Shown: positions 42,590 to 52,604 of the stretch, piece by piece
How the letters are laid out: the number at the start of each line of letters is the position of its first letter
Numbering within the stretch: position 1 is the first letter of the stretch
NCBI RefSeq assembly: GCF_014639315.1
Contig: NZ_BMFY01000003.1
Location: 62,001 to 126,000, forward strand
Length of the DNA: 64,000 bases
Direction: 5' to 3'
Source: Sediminivirga luteola
GTDB lineage: Bacteria; Actinomycetota; Actinomycetes; Actinomycetales; Brevibacteriaceae
The notes under the pieces: generated by a model
What the model was told of the DNA's origin: nothing
Databases searched by the model: none
The model's input: the letters and a program-made list of their open reading frames with translations, nothing else
Program-made: the position numbers and the translations under genes

Positions 42590-43237
42590 ATGACGAAGAT
42601 CTCAGCTCCCGATCCCGCCGAGGTCGGCCCGGAGACGGAAACCCAGGAGCAGCGCACCGCCCGGTTCGAGCGGGATGCCCTGGAATACGTCAACCAGCTG
42701 TACGCGGCGGCGCTACGCATGACGCGCAACTCCGCCGACGCCGAGGACCTGGTCCAGGAGGCGTACGCGAAGGCCTTCGCGGCGTTCCACCAGTACACCC
42801 CGGGAACCAACCTGAAGGCCTGGCTGTATCGCATCTTGACGAACACCTTCATCAACAGCTACCGCAAGAAGCAGCGGCAGCCGAAGGAGTCCGGTGCCGA
42901 GCAGATCGAGGACTGGCAGATCGCCAGGGCGGATTCGCACAGTTCGTCCGGTGGCCGCTCCGCCGAACTCGAAGCGCTCGATCATCTGCCGGACTCGGAT
43001 GTGATCAACGCGCTGCACGCGCTTCCCGAGGACTTCCGCATGGTGGTCTACTACGCCGATGTGGAGGGATTCCCGTACAAGGAGATCTCCGAGATCATGG
43101 ACACGCCCATCGGCACCGTCATGTCGCGGCTGCATCGCGGCCGCCGGCAGCTGCGGGAGATGCTCGCCGACTACGCGAAGGAGCGTGGCATCGGCGTGGG
43201 CTCCGGCGCGCCGGGGCGAAAGGAGAAGGGAGCATGA
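42590..43237 (+). CDS. sigR: Redox-responsive ECF sigma factor SigR/SigH
   Basis: ECF sigma factor of 215 aa for the thiol-oxidative stress regulon. Region 2 (about 20-90): [56 protein letters not shown]. Region 4 (about 140-195): [40 protein letters not shown] chose the ATG at 42590, matching the usual family N-terminus. In-frame ATGs upstream at 42521 (AGGAGG 3 nt before it) and 42509 could give a form 23-27 residues longer, comparable to the unstable long form of Streptomyces SigR. The stop overlaps the rsrA start by 4 bp. Confidence 0.95.
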   Translation: MTKISAPDPAEVGPETETQEQRTARFERDALEYVNQLYAAALRMTRNSADAEDLVQEAYAKAFAAFHQYTPGTNLKAWLYRILTNTFINSYRKKQRQPKESGAEQIEDWQIARADSHSSSGGRSAELEALDHLPDSDVINALHALPEDFRMVVYYADVEGFPYKEISEIMDTPIGTVMSRLHRGRRQLREMLADYAKERGIGVGSGAPGRKEKGA

Positions 43238-43521
43238 ACGGCAAGCCCGAGGAATGCTGCGAAGAGGTCCGGCGCGAGCATCTCGTGCGGATCTATCACT
43301 ACCTGGACGGCGAGGTGACGCAGACGGAGATCACTGAGATCGAGACGCATCTGCGCCACTGCAGTGCTTGCGGCTTCGAATACGAGGTCGAGTCGATGCT
43401 CAAGGAACTCGTCCGCCGTTGCTGCCTGGGCGACGCCCCGGCCCCGGAGGGACTGCGGGAGCGGATCCGCTCCAGGATCCTGGTCTCCGTCGAGGACCCC
43501 CAGGGTTCTCCCCGTCGCTGA
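43234..43521 (+). CDS. rsrA: Zinc-associated anti-sigma factor RsrA
   Basis: Anti-sigma factor of 95 aa of the ZAS family. The motif His-x3-Cys-x2-Cys is present in [15 protein letters not shown] (about 36-45), with the extra upstream Cys in [12 protein letters not shown]. In homologues, thiol oxidation forms a disulphide, releases zinc and frees SigR. It is fully coupled to sigR (ATGA overlap). The C-terminal [12 protein letters not shown] segment is a typical amphipathic end. Confidence 0.94.
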   Translation: MNGKPEECCEEVRREHLVRIYHYLDGEVTQTEITEIETHLRHCSACGFEYEVESMLKELVRRCCLGDAPAPEGLRERIRSRILVSVEDPQGSPRR

Positions 43522-43616
43522 GAGCCGTCACCGGCCGGTGGCCGTGCCGCATGCAACTGGCACAGCCTGCGCCTTTCTGGAAGACTGGACTGGTTGTATG
43601 AGCGAAGGAGGCCATC

Positions 43617-43691
43617 ATGAGCAAACGCGGACGCAAGCGCCGTGATCGCAGGAAGAAGGGCGCCAACCACGGGAAGCGCCCCAACGCCTGA
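43617..43691 (+). CDS. Large-subunit ribosomal protein bL37
   Basis: Tiny gene of 24 codons, starting MSKRGRKRRDRRKKG and ending GKRPNA, almost wholly Arg/Lys. It matches from memory the actinobacterial 50S protein bL37, which sits near the sigH/rshA locus in mycobacteria. The ribosome-binding site AAGGAGG is strong. A perfect terminator hairpin follows. The gene is short enough to be missed by most gene callers. Confidence 0.9.
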   Translation: MSKRGRKRRDRRKKGANHGKRPNA

Positions 43692-43708
43692 GCACAGCGC
43701 ATAAGGTT

Positions 43709-43741
43709 CGAGGCCGGTGACAGTCGATGTCACCGGCCTCG
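43709..43741 (+). terminator. Terminator after the sigR-rsrA-bL37 region
   Basis: CGAGGCCGGTGACA, 5 nt loop, TGTCACCGGCCTCG, then TTGTATT: a perfect 14 bp stem. It also faces the convergent SGNH hydrolase gene. Confidence 0.88.
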
Positions 43742-43781
43742 TTGTATTCCCGGGTGTTGTTGTCCGGGGAAGGCGGAGCGC

Positions 43782-44381
43782 TCAGACCTGTTCCGGCAGC
43801 CCGAGCCAGGAATGCCAGCCCCGGTGCAGGACCAGCCAGGCGAGCAGGCCGTACCCCTCCTGGCCCGGCACGCCCGGTGTGCCGGTGCGTACATCCCGCA
43901 GCCACGCCTCGTGACGCTGCAGCGGCCGGAACGCATCGACGTAGGGAACGCCCCGGCGGGTGGCGACGTCCGCGAAGCCCGATGAGAGCGTGCCGATCTG
44001 CTCGTTGAGCACATCGTCGCCCACCGGCGCAGGACCGACCACGAAGGTGGAGATCTCCAGTGCCAGGGCCTCGTCGAGCACGTTGGCGAGGTTCAGCCGT
44101 GACCGCGCCAGGCTCGCCTGGGTGCGGACGTCCCCGGCGCCGGGCGCCAGGACGAGGAGGTTCCTGCGTTCCGGGTCGAGCCGGCGCTGGACCTCCGGCA
44201 TGCACCGTTTGGCCAGCTGCTGGCTGGTCTCACCGGGCACCGCAAGCGTGAGGAAACGCGCCTCGGGCAGGAGCGGCAAGGTGCGGGCCTGCACCCTGCC
44301 GGTCCAGCCCAGCGCACGTGGATCGCCTTCGCCGGCGACGAGCTCGTCGCCGGCGATGACGATGGTGGCAGGCTGCGTCAT
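43782..44381 (-). CDS. SGNH/GDSL-like hydrolase
   Basis: Product of 199 aa with the flavodoxin-like SGNH fold. Block I reads IVIAGDELVAGEGDPRALGW, so the nucleophile Ser of GDS is replaced by Glu. Gly of block II (VPGETSQQLAKR) is kept, and block III reads LVLAPGAGDVRTQ, where the usual GxND has lost its Asn. Block V near GWHSWLG keeps a His. Actinobacterial homologues share GDE, so the protein may not be an esterase. The start lies 3 bp after the kgd stop, so the two genes are cotranscribed. Confidence 0.8.
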   Translation of the reverse strand: MTQPATIVIAGDELVAGEGDPRALGWTGRVQARTLPLLPEARFLTLAVPGETSQQLAKRCMPEVQRRLDPERRNLLVLAPGAGDVRTQASLARSRLNLANVLDEALALEISTFVVGPAPVGDDVLNEQIGTLSSGFADVATRRGVPYVDAFRPLQRHEAWLRDVRTGTPGVPGQEGYGLLAWLVLHRGWHSWLGLPEQV

Positions 44382-44384
44382 CGC

Positions 44385-47300
44385 TTAGAACAGCTTGCCG
44401 ATGAGCTGCTCCTGCTCAATGTCGTGCACCCGCTTCATTCCGGTGGCGGGGGACGCCGAAGCCGGCCGCGCGATGACGGAGATCTCCCGGCCGCCGATCA
44501 GCGGCGGCAGGCTCAGTGCCATGAACGGCCAGGCGCCCTGGTTCTCCGGTTCCTCCTGGGCCCAGAAGAACTCCACGTCCGGGCCGTATTCGCCCAGCGC
44601 CTGCTCGATCGACTCCTCGTGCAGCGGGTAGAGCTGCTCGAAGCGCACGATCGCGGTGGTCTCGTCGCCAGCCTTGGTGCGGGCCGCCAGCAGCTCCCAG
44701 TAGAGCTTTCCGGTCACCATCACGACGCGCTTGGCCTTGCCTGCCGGCACCTCCGGGTCGCCGATGACCGGCTGGAAGGTGCCGGTGGTGAAGTCCTCCA
44801 CCGCCGAGGCGGCCGCCCGCAGCCGCAGCATCGACTTCGGCGTGAACTCGATCAGCGGGCGGCGGGGGCGGGCGTAGGCCTGGCGGCGCAGCAGATGGAA
44901 GTGCGATGCCGGGGTGGTCGGGTAGGCGACCGTCATGTTGTCCTCGGCGCACAGCTGCAGGTAACGCTCGATCCGCGCCGAGGAGTGGTCCGGGCCCTGA
45001 CCCTCGAAGCCGTGCGGCAGCAGCAGTACCACGGAGGAGTTCTGCTGCCACTTCTGCTCGGAGGAGGAGATGAACTCGTCGATGATGGTCTGGGCGCCCT
45101 GGGCGAAGTCGCCGAACTGGGCCTCCCAGAGCACGAGAGCCTCGGGACGCTCCACCGAGTAGCCGTATTCGAAGCCCATGGCCGCGTACTCGCTCAGCAG
45201 CGAGTCGTAGACCCAGAACTTGGCCTGGTCCTCGCTGAGGTTCTCCAGCGGGGTCCATTCCTCGGCGGTCTTGTTGTCGATCAGCACCGAGTGCCGCTGG
45301 ACGAAGGTGCCGCGGCGGCTGTCCTGGCCGGCGAGCCGGACCGGGACGCCCTCCATCAGCAGCGAGCCGAAGGCCAGGAGTTCTCCGAAGCCCCAGTCGA
45401 TGCCGCCCTCGCGGGACATCTGCTCGCGCTTCTCCAGCAGGGACTTGAGCTTCTTGTGCACCGTGAAGCCCTCGGGCACCTCGGTGTAGGCCCGGCCGAT
45501 CCGCTCCACGACCTTGGCGTCCACCGCGGTGGTGATCTCGCCGGGCTGCCAGTTGCCCTGATCGTCGCGCTGGGCGTAGGGCCGGTCCAGGCCCGCGACG
45601 GGGGACTCGTCCTCCGTCTGGACCCGGGACGGGTTCGAGTCGTGCGTCTCGGCGAAGGCGGACTCCAGTTTCGACTGGTAGTCCTTCAGCGCCTCCTGCG
45701 CCTCTTCCTCAGTCAGGTGGCCGCGGCCGATGAGGGAGGAGGTGTAGAGCTTGCGGACGCTGCCCTTCTTCTCGATCAGGCTGTACATGCGCGGCTGCGT
45801 CATCGAGGGATCGTCGCCCTCGTTGTGGCCGCGGCGGCGGTAGCAGACCAGGTCGATGACGATGTCCCGGGCGAACTCCTGGCGGTAGGCGAAGGCCAGC
45901 CGCGCTGCCCGGATCACCGCTTCGGGGTCGTCGCCGTTGACGTGCAGCACCGGCGCGTTGATGATCTTCGCCGCGTCCGTGCAGTAGAACGACGAACGCG
46001 AGGAACTGGGCGGGGTGGTGAAGCCGACCTGGTTGTTGATCACCACGTGGATGGTGCCGCCGGTGCGGTAGCCGCGCAGCTCAGAGAGGTTGAGCGTCTC
46101 GGCCACCACGCCCTGACCGGCGAAGGCGGCGTCACCGTGCACCAGCACCGGCAGCACCGGATAGAAGGAGCTGCCCTGGTCGAGGCGGTCCTGCTTGGCG
46201 CGGGTGATGCCTTCCAGGACGGGGTTGACCGTCTCGAGGTGACTGGGGTTGGCCGCGACGTACACCTTGGTGGAGTTGCCGTGCCGGGAGGTGAACGACC
46301 CCTCGGTGCCGAGGTGGTACTTCACATCGCCGGAGCCCTGCACCGACTCGCGGGACTGGGCGCCCTCGAACTCGCGGAAGATCTGCGCGTAGCTCTTCCC
46401 GGCCAGGTTCGCCAGGACGTTCAGCCGGCCGCGGTGGGCCATGCCGATGGTGACCTCGTCGATCTGGGAGTCGGCCGCCAGGGTGAGGACCTCGTCGAGC
46501 ATGACGATGGTCGACTCGCCGCCTTCCAGGCTGAACCGCTTCTGGCCGACGTACTTGGTCTGCAGGAAGGTCTCAAAGGCCTCCGCCGCGTTGAGCCGGC
46601 GCAGCACGTGGCCCTGCTCCTCGCGGGTGAGGTCCACGTGCGGGCGCTCCAGGCGCTCCTGGAACCAGCGGCGCTGCACCGGGTCGGAGATGTGCATGTA
46701 CTCGATGCCGGTGGTGCGGCAGTACGAGTCCCGCAGCACTCCCAGGATGTCCCGCAGGGGCATCATCGGCCGGCCAGAGAAACCGCCGGTGGGGAACTCG
46801 CGATCGAGATCCCACAGCGTCAGGCCGTGCGACTGCACGTCCAGGTCCGGATGCTTCAGCTGCCGGTACTCCAGCGGATCCGTATTGGCCATCAGGTGGC
46901 CGCGGGTGCGGTAGGCGTCGATCAGTTCCTGGACGCGCGCGGTCTTGTTGACGTCGTCCTGATCGTCGGCGTGGATGTCCGGCACCCAGCGCACCGGTTC
47001 GTACGGCAGCCGGAGGGACTCGAAGACCTCGTCGTAGAAGCCGTCCTCGCCCAGCAGCAGGTTGTGCACGAGCTTGAGGAACTCACCGGAGCCGGCGCCC
47101 TGAATGACGCGGTGGTCGTAGGTGGAGGTGAGGGTCAGCACCTTCGAGACGGCCAGCTTGGTGATCGTCTCCTGGCTGGCGCCCTGGAACTCGGCCGGAT
47201 AGTCGAGCGCTCCGACGCCGATGATGCAGCCCTGGCCCTTGGTCAGGCGGGGGACCGAGTGCACGGTGCCGATGCCGCCCGGGTTGGTCAGGGAGACCGT

Positions 47301-48173
47301 CGTGCCGGCGAAGTCGTCGGCGGTGAGCTTGCCGGCCCGCGCCTTCTTCACCAGTGCCTCGTACTCGCGCACGAAGCCGCGGAAGTCGAGTTCCTCGGCG
47401 CGCTTGATGTTGGGCACCAGCAGCGAGCGGGTGCCGTCCTTCTTGGGGATATCGATGGCCAGCCCGAAGTTCACATGCGCCGGGCGGACCATGAACGGCT
47501 TGCCGTCCTTGACCTCGTAGTAGACGTTCTGCGAGGGGAACTTCGCCAGCGCGCGGATCATCGCGAAGCCGATGAGGTGGGTGAACGAGACCTTGCCGCC
47601 GAGGGTGCGGCGCAGGTGCGAGTTGATCACGATCCGGTTGTCGATGAGTGCCTTGGCCGGCAGCGAGCGCACGCTGGTGGCGGTGGGCACTTCGAGGCTG
47701 GCGTCCATGTTCTGGGCGATCAGCTTGGCGGGGCCGCGCAGCGGGACGTACTCGTCCTTGGGTCCGTCCTCGGCGGCGTTGTTCGGCGTGCTCCGGGGGG
47801 CGGGATTGTTCTCCGCGGGGGTGGGCTGGGTCGCCTTCGACTCGGCCTTCGCGGTCTCACCGCTGTGCTCGCCCTGCTGGGCGTCCTTCTTCGCCTCGGA
47901 TCCGGCGGTGCGGGGCTTCGCGGGCTCCTTCGCCTTCGCGGGCTCCTCCGTCTTCTCCGTCTTCGCAGGCTTGGCGGGCTTGGCCGTTGACGGCCGGGCC
48001 TCGGAGCCGTTCCGCTGGTCGCCGTTGCTGCCCGGCTGGTAGTTCTCGAAAAACTCCCACCAGGAGGAGTCGACGAGGTTCTTGTCCTTCTTGTACTGCT
48101 CGTAGAGCTCCTCCACGAACCACTCATTAGATCCGAAATCTTCAGCAGCGGTCGGAGATGTCTGCTCGGACAC
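44385..48173 (-). CDS. kgd: Multifunctional 2-oxoglutarate decarboxylase/dehydrogenase (Kgd, fused E1-E2)
   Basis: Fused TCA-cycle enzyme of 1262 aa typical of actinobacteria (about 1230 in mycobacteria). Residues 15-45 (WFVEELYEQYKKDKNLVDSS) form the E1 assembly motif. About 50-140 is an Ala/Pro/Lys/Glu linker. About 140-370 is the succinyltransferase-like domain with HRVIQGAGSGEF. The rest is the thiamine-diphosphate E1 with TIGMAHRGRLNVLANLAGKS, VHGDAAFAGQGVVAETLNLS and INNQVGFTT. It decarboxylates 2-oxoglutarate and works with E2/E3 in the oxoglutarate dehydrogenase complex. The start is GTG, giving the usual SEQTSPTAAEDFGSNEWF N-terminus. Confidence 0.96.
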   Translation of the reverse strand: MSEQTSPTAAEDFGSNEWFVEELYEQYKKDKNLVDSSWWEFFENYQPGSNGDQRNGSEARPSTAKPAKPAKTEKTEEPAKAKEPAKPRTAGSEAKKDAQQGEHSGETAKAESKATQPTPAENNPAPRSTPNNAAEDGPKDEYVPLRGPAKLIAQNMDASLEVPTATSVRSLPAKALIDNRIVINSHLRRTLGGKVSFTHLIGFAMIRALAKFPSQNVYYEVKDGKPFMVRPAHVNFGLAIDIPKKDGTRSLLVPNIKRAEELDFRGFVREYEALVKKARAGKLTADDFAGTTVSLTNPGGIGTVHSVPRLTKGQGCIIGVGALDYPAEFQGASQETITKLAVSKVLTLTSTYDHRVIQGAGSGEFLKLVHNLLLGEDGFYDEVFESLRLPYEPVRWVPDIHADDQDDVNKTARVQELIDAYRTRGHLMANTDPLEYRQLKHPDLDVQSHGLTLWDLDREFPTGGFSGRPMMPLRDILGVLRDSYCRTTGIEYMHISDPVQRRWFQERLERPHVDLTREEQGHVLRRLNAAEAFETFLQTKYVGQKRFSLEGGESTIVMLDEVLTLAADSQIDEVTIGMAHRGRLNVLANLAGKSYAQIFREFEGAQSRESVQGSGDVKYHLGTEGSFTSRHGNSTKVYVAANPSHLETVNPVLEGITRAKQDRLDQGSSFYPVLPVLVHGDAAFAGQGVVAETLNLSELRGYRTGGTIHVVINNQVGFTTPPSSSRSSFYCTDAAKIINAPVLHVNGDDPEAVIRAARLAFAYRQEFARDIVIDLVCYRRRGHNEGDDPSMTQPRMYSLIEKKGSVRKLYTSSLIGRGHLTEEEAQEALKDYQSKLESAFAETHDSNPSRVQTEDESPVAGLDRPYAQRDDQGNWQPGEITTAVDAKVVERIGRAYTEVPEGFTVHKKLKSLLEKREQMSREGGIDWGFGELLAFGSLLMEGVPVRLAGQDSRRGTFVQRHSVLIDNKTAEEWTPLENLSEDQAKFWVYDSLLSEYAAMGFEYGYSVERPEALVLWEAQFGDFAQGAQTIIDEFISSSEQKWQQNSSVVLLLPHGFEGQGPDHSSARIERYLQLCAEDNMTVAYPTTPASHFHLLRRQAYARPRRPLIEFTPKSMLRLRAAASAVEDFTTGTFQPVIGDPEVPAGKAKRVVMVTGKLYWELLAARTKAGDETTAIVRFEQLYPLHEESIEQALGEYGPDVEFFWAQEEPENQGAWPFMALSLPPLIGGREISVIARPASASPATGMKRVHDIEQEQLIGKLF

Positions 48174-48384
48174 GGCGGGGATCGCCCTCTTCCATTGATA
48201 TCGATATGCGCATGGTGGACGGGGTGGATTCCTCATCTCCACCCCCAGGCTTCTGGTATCAAGACTATGACATCTGCGGGACGGATCATAAGGCAACGCC
48301 GCGCCGGTCTCGGCGGATCGGCACGAGGACGGCGCGGCACCGGCGTGCGCCAGGACGCGCGGGAACGAGGCCACGCGGGAGTGA

Positions 48385-49866
<1,482 letters not shown>

Positions 49867-49900
49867 GCGGGCCGCGGCGGCGTCGTGCGCCATGGCGCCG

Positions 49901-49924
49901 CCATGCGGTAGCATCACCGCATGG
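49901..49924. promoter_or_regulatory. Perfect inverted repeat across -10 box and start of a leader ORF
   Basis: CCATGCGGT, 6 nt (AGCATC), ACCGCATGG. The palindrome spans the TAGCAT -10 hexamer (49909-49914) and the ATG at 49921, so a bound regulator would block the promoter. Confidence 0.65.
49909..49914 (+). promoter_or_regulatory. -10 box, leaderless promoter of the CNNM leader ORF
   Basis: TAGCAT, then 6 nt, then the ATG at 49921. The position fits a leaderless message. Confidence 0.5.
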
Positions 49925-50064
49925 AAAGTGACAGTTCCGGCCGGCTAGATGCCGGCGCCCCCGATTCCCCTTCCTCTCATCCCACTCACCCAGCTCCGCG
50001 AGCCAGGGAGCCGCGTCTGCGGCTGGCTCCGGGTGGATCCCATCGAGAACGAGCAGCCCGCTGA
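49921..50064 (+). CDS. Small leader ORF coupled to the CNNM gene
   Basis: 47 codons with an ATG placed 6 nt behind a TAGCAT box. The product is Pro/Arg/Ser-rich with no domain (it begins MESDSSGRLDAGAPDSPSSH; the middle reads PTHPAPRAREPRLRLAP). The TGA stop overlaps the downstream CNNM ATG as TGATG, so ribosomes finishing it can restart directly. It contains a hairpin (AGCCAG with CTGGCT, CCGC with GCGG, around 49999-50030). It is either a regulatory leader peptide for the metal-transport-type genes or a spurious ORF in a 5' leader. I favour the leader because the promoter spacing and the stop overlap are both good. Confidence 0.45.
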   Translation: MESDSSGRLDAGAPDSPSSHPTHPAPRAREPRLRLAPGGSHRERAAR

Positions 50065-51377
50065 TGGAGTGGCTCCTTCTCGGTCTGGCTTTTCTGCTCA
50101 TCCTCGGCACCGGCATGTTCGTCGCCGCCGAGTTCTCCCTCCTGGCGCTGGACAAGCACACGGTGGCGGAGTCCCAGGCCCGCGGCGAGCGGGGCTCCGG
50201 CATCGTCGCCAACGGCATGCGGCACCTGTCCACCCAGCTGTCCACCGCGCAGGTGGGCATCACCGTGACCACCCTGCTGACCGGCTACCTGATGGAGCCC
50301 TCACTGGGCTCCCTGCTGCAGGGACCGCTGGCGGCGCTCGGCGTGCCCGAAGCCGCCGTCGGCACGATCAGCCTGACGCTGGCGATGCTGGCCGCCACTG
50401 CCATGTCGATGGTGTTCGGCGAACTGGTCCCCAAGAACCTCGCCATCTCGGTGCCGCTGCCCACCGGCCGTTTCGCGGTGCCCTTCCAGACGGCCGTCAT
50501 GATCGCCCTGCGGCCGGTGATCGCGGTGCTGAACGGCACCGCGAACCGCGCGCTGCGCGCAATGGGCATCGAGCCGCAGGAGGAGGGCTCCTCGGGCCGC
50601 TCGCCGGAGGAGCTGACCGCCCTGGTGCGGCACTCGGCCCGTTCGGGCACCCTGGACGTCCACACGGCCGACCTGCTGGCCCATACTCTGGCGTTCTCCA
50701 CGCGCACGGCCGAGGACGTCATGACACCGCGCACCCGGATGTCGACCGTGCCCCGGGACGCCACGGCCAGGGAGATCCTGGACCTGGCCCGGCAGACGGG
50801 GTATTCCCGGTTCCCGGTGACGGGTGATGGCCGGGACGATCTGGTCGGCGTCGTGCATATGAAGCAGGCACTCGCCGTTCCGCTGGAGAACCGCGACGAC
50901 GCCTACGCGGCGGGCCTGATGAGCCCGGCCATCCGCGTGCCGGAGACGCTGCCGCTCGATCCGCTCCTGATGGAGCTTCGCGGGCAGGGCCTGCAGATGG
51001 CGGTCGTCGTCGACGAATTCGGCGGCACCGCCGGCATGGTCACCCTCGAAGACGTCGTGGAGGAACTCGTCGGCGAGGTGGCCGACGAGCACGACCGGAT
51101 GCGCATCACCGTGCGCCCTGCCCGCGACGGCTCGTGGCTGGTGCCGGGCCTGATGCGCCCGGACGAGGTCAACGGCGTCATCCCCGCGCAGATCGCGGAG
51201 GATCCGGGGTATGAGACGGTCGGCGGTTTCGTGATGACCGCGCTCGGCCGGATCCCCGAGGTGGGGGACACGGTCGAGATCACCGGCGGCGTCCTCCGGG
51301 TGGAGCGCATGCAGCGGCGGCGGGTGGACCGGGTGCGGTTCATCCCGGCGTCTCTGCTGACGGAGGAGGCCTCGTGA
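50064..51377 (+). CDS. CNNM/CorC-type membrane protein with CBS domains
   Basis: Product of 437 aa, hemolysin C/CNNM family, implicated elsewhere in Mg2+ or Co2+ efflux. The N-terminal CNNM domain (about 1-190) has membrane helices (LLLGLAFLLILGTGMFVAAE) and the conserved AQVGITVTTLLTGYLMEPSL, MVFGELVPKNLAIS block with its Pro. A CBS pair (about 205-330) includes VMTPRTRMSTVP, GYSRFPVTGDGRDDLVGVVH and VVDEFGGTAGMVTLEDVVEE. The CorC/HlyC C-terminal domain (about 345-430) follows. It is translated as a pair with the next gene (GTGA overlap) and is preceded by a coupled leader ORF. Confidence 0.92.
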   Translation: MEWLLLGLAFLLILGTGMFVAAEFSLLALDKHTVAESQARGERGSGIVANGMRHLSTQLSTAQVGITVTTLLTGYLMEPSLGSLLQGPLAALGVPEAAVGTISLTLAMLAATAMSMVFGELVPKNLAISVPLPTGRFAVPFQTAVMIALRPVIAVLNGTANRALRAMGIEPQEEGSSGRSPEELTALVRHSARSGTLDVHTADLLAHTLAFSTRTAEDVMTPRTRMSTVPRDATAREILDLARQTGYSRFPVTGDGRDDLVGVVHMKQALAVPLENRDDAYAAGLMSPAIRVPETLPLDPLLMELRGQGLQMAVVVDEFGGTAGMVTLEDVVEELVGEVADEHDRMRITVRPARDGSWLVPGLMRPDEVNGVIPAQIAEDPGYETVGGFVMTALGRIPEVGDTVEITGGVLRVERMQRRRVDRVRFIPASLLTEEAS

Positions 51378-52417
51378 GCGACTGGATGGGACTCGTCTGG
51401 CTGGTCGTCCTGCTGGCGGGCAACGCCTACTTCGTGGGCGCGGAGTTCGCCGTGGTGGCGGCCAAGCGCTCCCAGATCGAACCACGGGTGGACGCCGGCT
51501 CCAAGGCGGCCAAGACCACCCTGTACGCCATGGAGCACGTCTCGGAGATGCTCGCCATCTGCCAGCTGGGCATCACCGTGTGCTCCCTGCTGCTGGGCAA
51601 CATCGCCGAGCCGGCCATCCACCACCTGCTGGAGGGGCCCCTGGAGTTCCTGGGCGTCCCGGCGGCGCTGTCCGGCGTGATCGGGTTCGTCATCGCGCTG
51701 TCGGTGGTGACCTATCTGCACGTCGTGGTGGGAGAAATGATCCCGAAGAACATCTCCCTGGCGGTCTCGGACCGGGCCGCTCTGCTGCTGGCGCCGCCTC
51801 TGGTGGCCCTCTCACGGGTGTTCGCCTTCGTGATCGTCCCGCTCAACGGCCTGGCGAACCTGGTGCTGCGGCTGATGCGAGTGGAGCCCAAGGACGAGGT
51901 GAACGCGGCCTACACGGTTGAGGAGGTGCAGTCGATCGTCGCCGAGTCCAAGCGCGAGGGCAAGCTCAGCGACGAGGTCGGCCTGCTCTCCGGGGCGCTG
52001 GAGTTCTCGGACAAGACCGCGCGGGACGTCATGGTGCCGCGGGACGAACTCGTGACCGTCCCGGCCGGTTCCACCCCGAAGGATCTGGAGCGGCTGGTCG
52101 GCAAGCGCGGCTTCAGCCGGTACCTGCTCTCGGACGCCGACGGTGACCTGGTCGCCTATGTCCATCTGAAGGACGTCCTCTACGCGGACAACCCCGAGGA
52201 CTACTACGCCCCGATCCCGGAGAAGCGGTACCGCTCGCTCGTGAACATCGACGAGAACGAGGAGATCGAGGAGGCTCTGGCGGAGATGCAGCGTCAGGGC
52301 AATCATCTCGGCCGGGTGCTCAGCCGCACGGGCGAGTTGAAGGGCGTGCTGTTCCTGGAGGACGTGCTGGAGGAACTGGTCGGCGAAGTGCGCGACGCCA
52401 TGCAGCGCCGCGCCTAG
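51374..52417 (+). CDS. CNNM-family membrane protein, shorter paralogue
   Basis: Product of 347 aa, a second CNNM protein beginning at GTG 51374 with GGAGGAG upstream and overlapping the previous stop by 4 bp. The membrane domain (VVLLAGNAYFVGAEFAVVAA, CQLGITVCSLLLGNIAEPAI, VVVGEMIPKNISLA) and a CBS pair (VMVPRDELVTVP, GFSRYLLSDADGDLVAYVHL, LKGVLFLEDVLEELVGEV) are intact, but the C-terminal CorC/HlyC domain of its neighbour is missing. The two genes are a tandem pair common in actinobacteria, possibly forming a heterodimer through the CBS domains (inference). Confidence 0.92.
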   Translation: MSDWMGLVWLVVLLAGNAYFVGAEFAVVAAKRSQIEPRVDAGSKAAKTTLYAMEHVSEMLAICQLGITVCSLLLGNIAEPAIHHLLEGPLEFLGVPAALSGVIGFVIALSVVTYLHVVVGEMIPKNISLAVSDRAALLLAPPLVALSRVFAFVIVPLNGLANLVLRLMRVEPKDEVNAAYTVEEVQSIVAESKREGKLSDEVGLLSGALEFSDKTARDVMVPRDELVTVPAGSTPKDLERLVGKRGFSRYLLSDADGDLVAYVHLKDVLYADNPEDYYAPIPEKRYRSLVNIDENEEIEEALAEMQRQGNHLGRVLSRTGELKGVLFLEDVLEELVGEVRDAMQRRA

Positions 52418-52445
52418 CGCCGCGGGCCCGTACCGGCCGCTCCGA

Positions 52446-52490
52446 TGCAGGAAGCCGGCCACCAGAATCCTTGGTGGCCGGCTTCCTGCA
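52446..52490. terminator. Very strong bidirectional terminator
   Basis: TGCAGGAAGCCGGCCACCA, 7 nt loop, TGGTGGCCGGCTTCCTGCA: a perfect 19 bp stem between the CNNM pair and the convergent symporter gene. Confidence 0.92.
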
Positions 52491-52496
52491 TGGACC

Positions 52497-52585
52497 CGGT
52501 GCCCCGCGCGGACGGGGACGCCGGCTGGTCCTGCCTGAGCACTTCACGATGGCAGCGCGGTGCCCCGCGCGGACGGGGACGCCGG
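52497..52585 (+). repeat. Two copies of a 28 bp direct repeat
   Basis: A 28 bp sequence (CGGTGCCCCGCGCGGACGGG followed by GACGCCGG) occurs at 52497-52524 and 52558-52585, period 61 bp. Each copy contains a small hairpin CCCCG-6 nt-CGGGG. It sits between the terminator and the symporter stop codon. Confidence 0.85.
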
Positions 52586-52604
52586 TAGCGCAGCCGCAGC
52601 GCTG

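Noticed and set aside
42503-42700. LexA/SOS box near the DNA repair or sigR genes.
   Set aside because: I looked for GAAC-N-GTTC type boxes upstream of adnA, uvrD2 and sigR and saw no convincing match.
44424-47990. 1188-residue plus-strand open frame opposite kgd.
   Set aside because: Antisense shadow caused by high GC; composition is His/Val/Asp/Arg-rich without any domain, while kgd on the other strand has full motifs.
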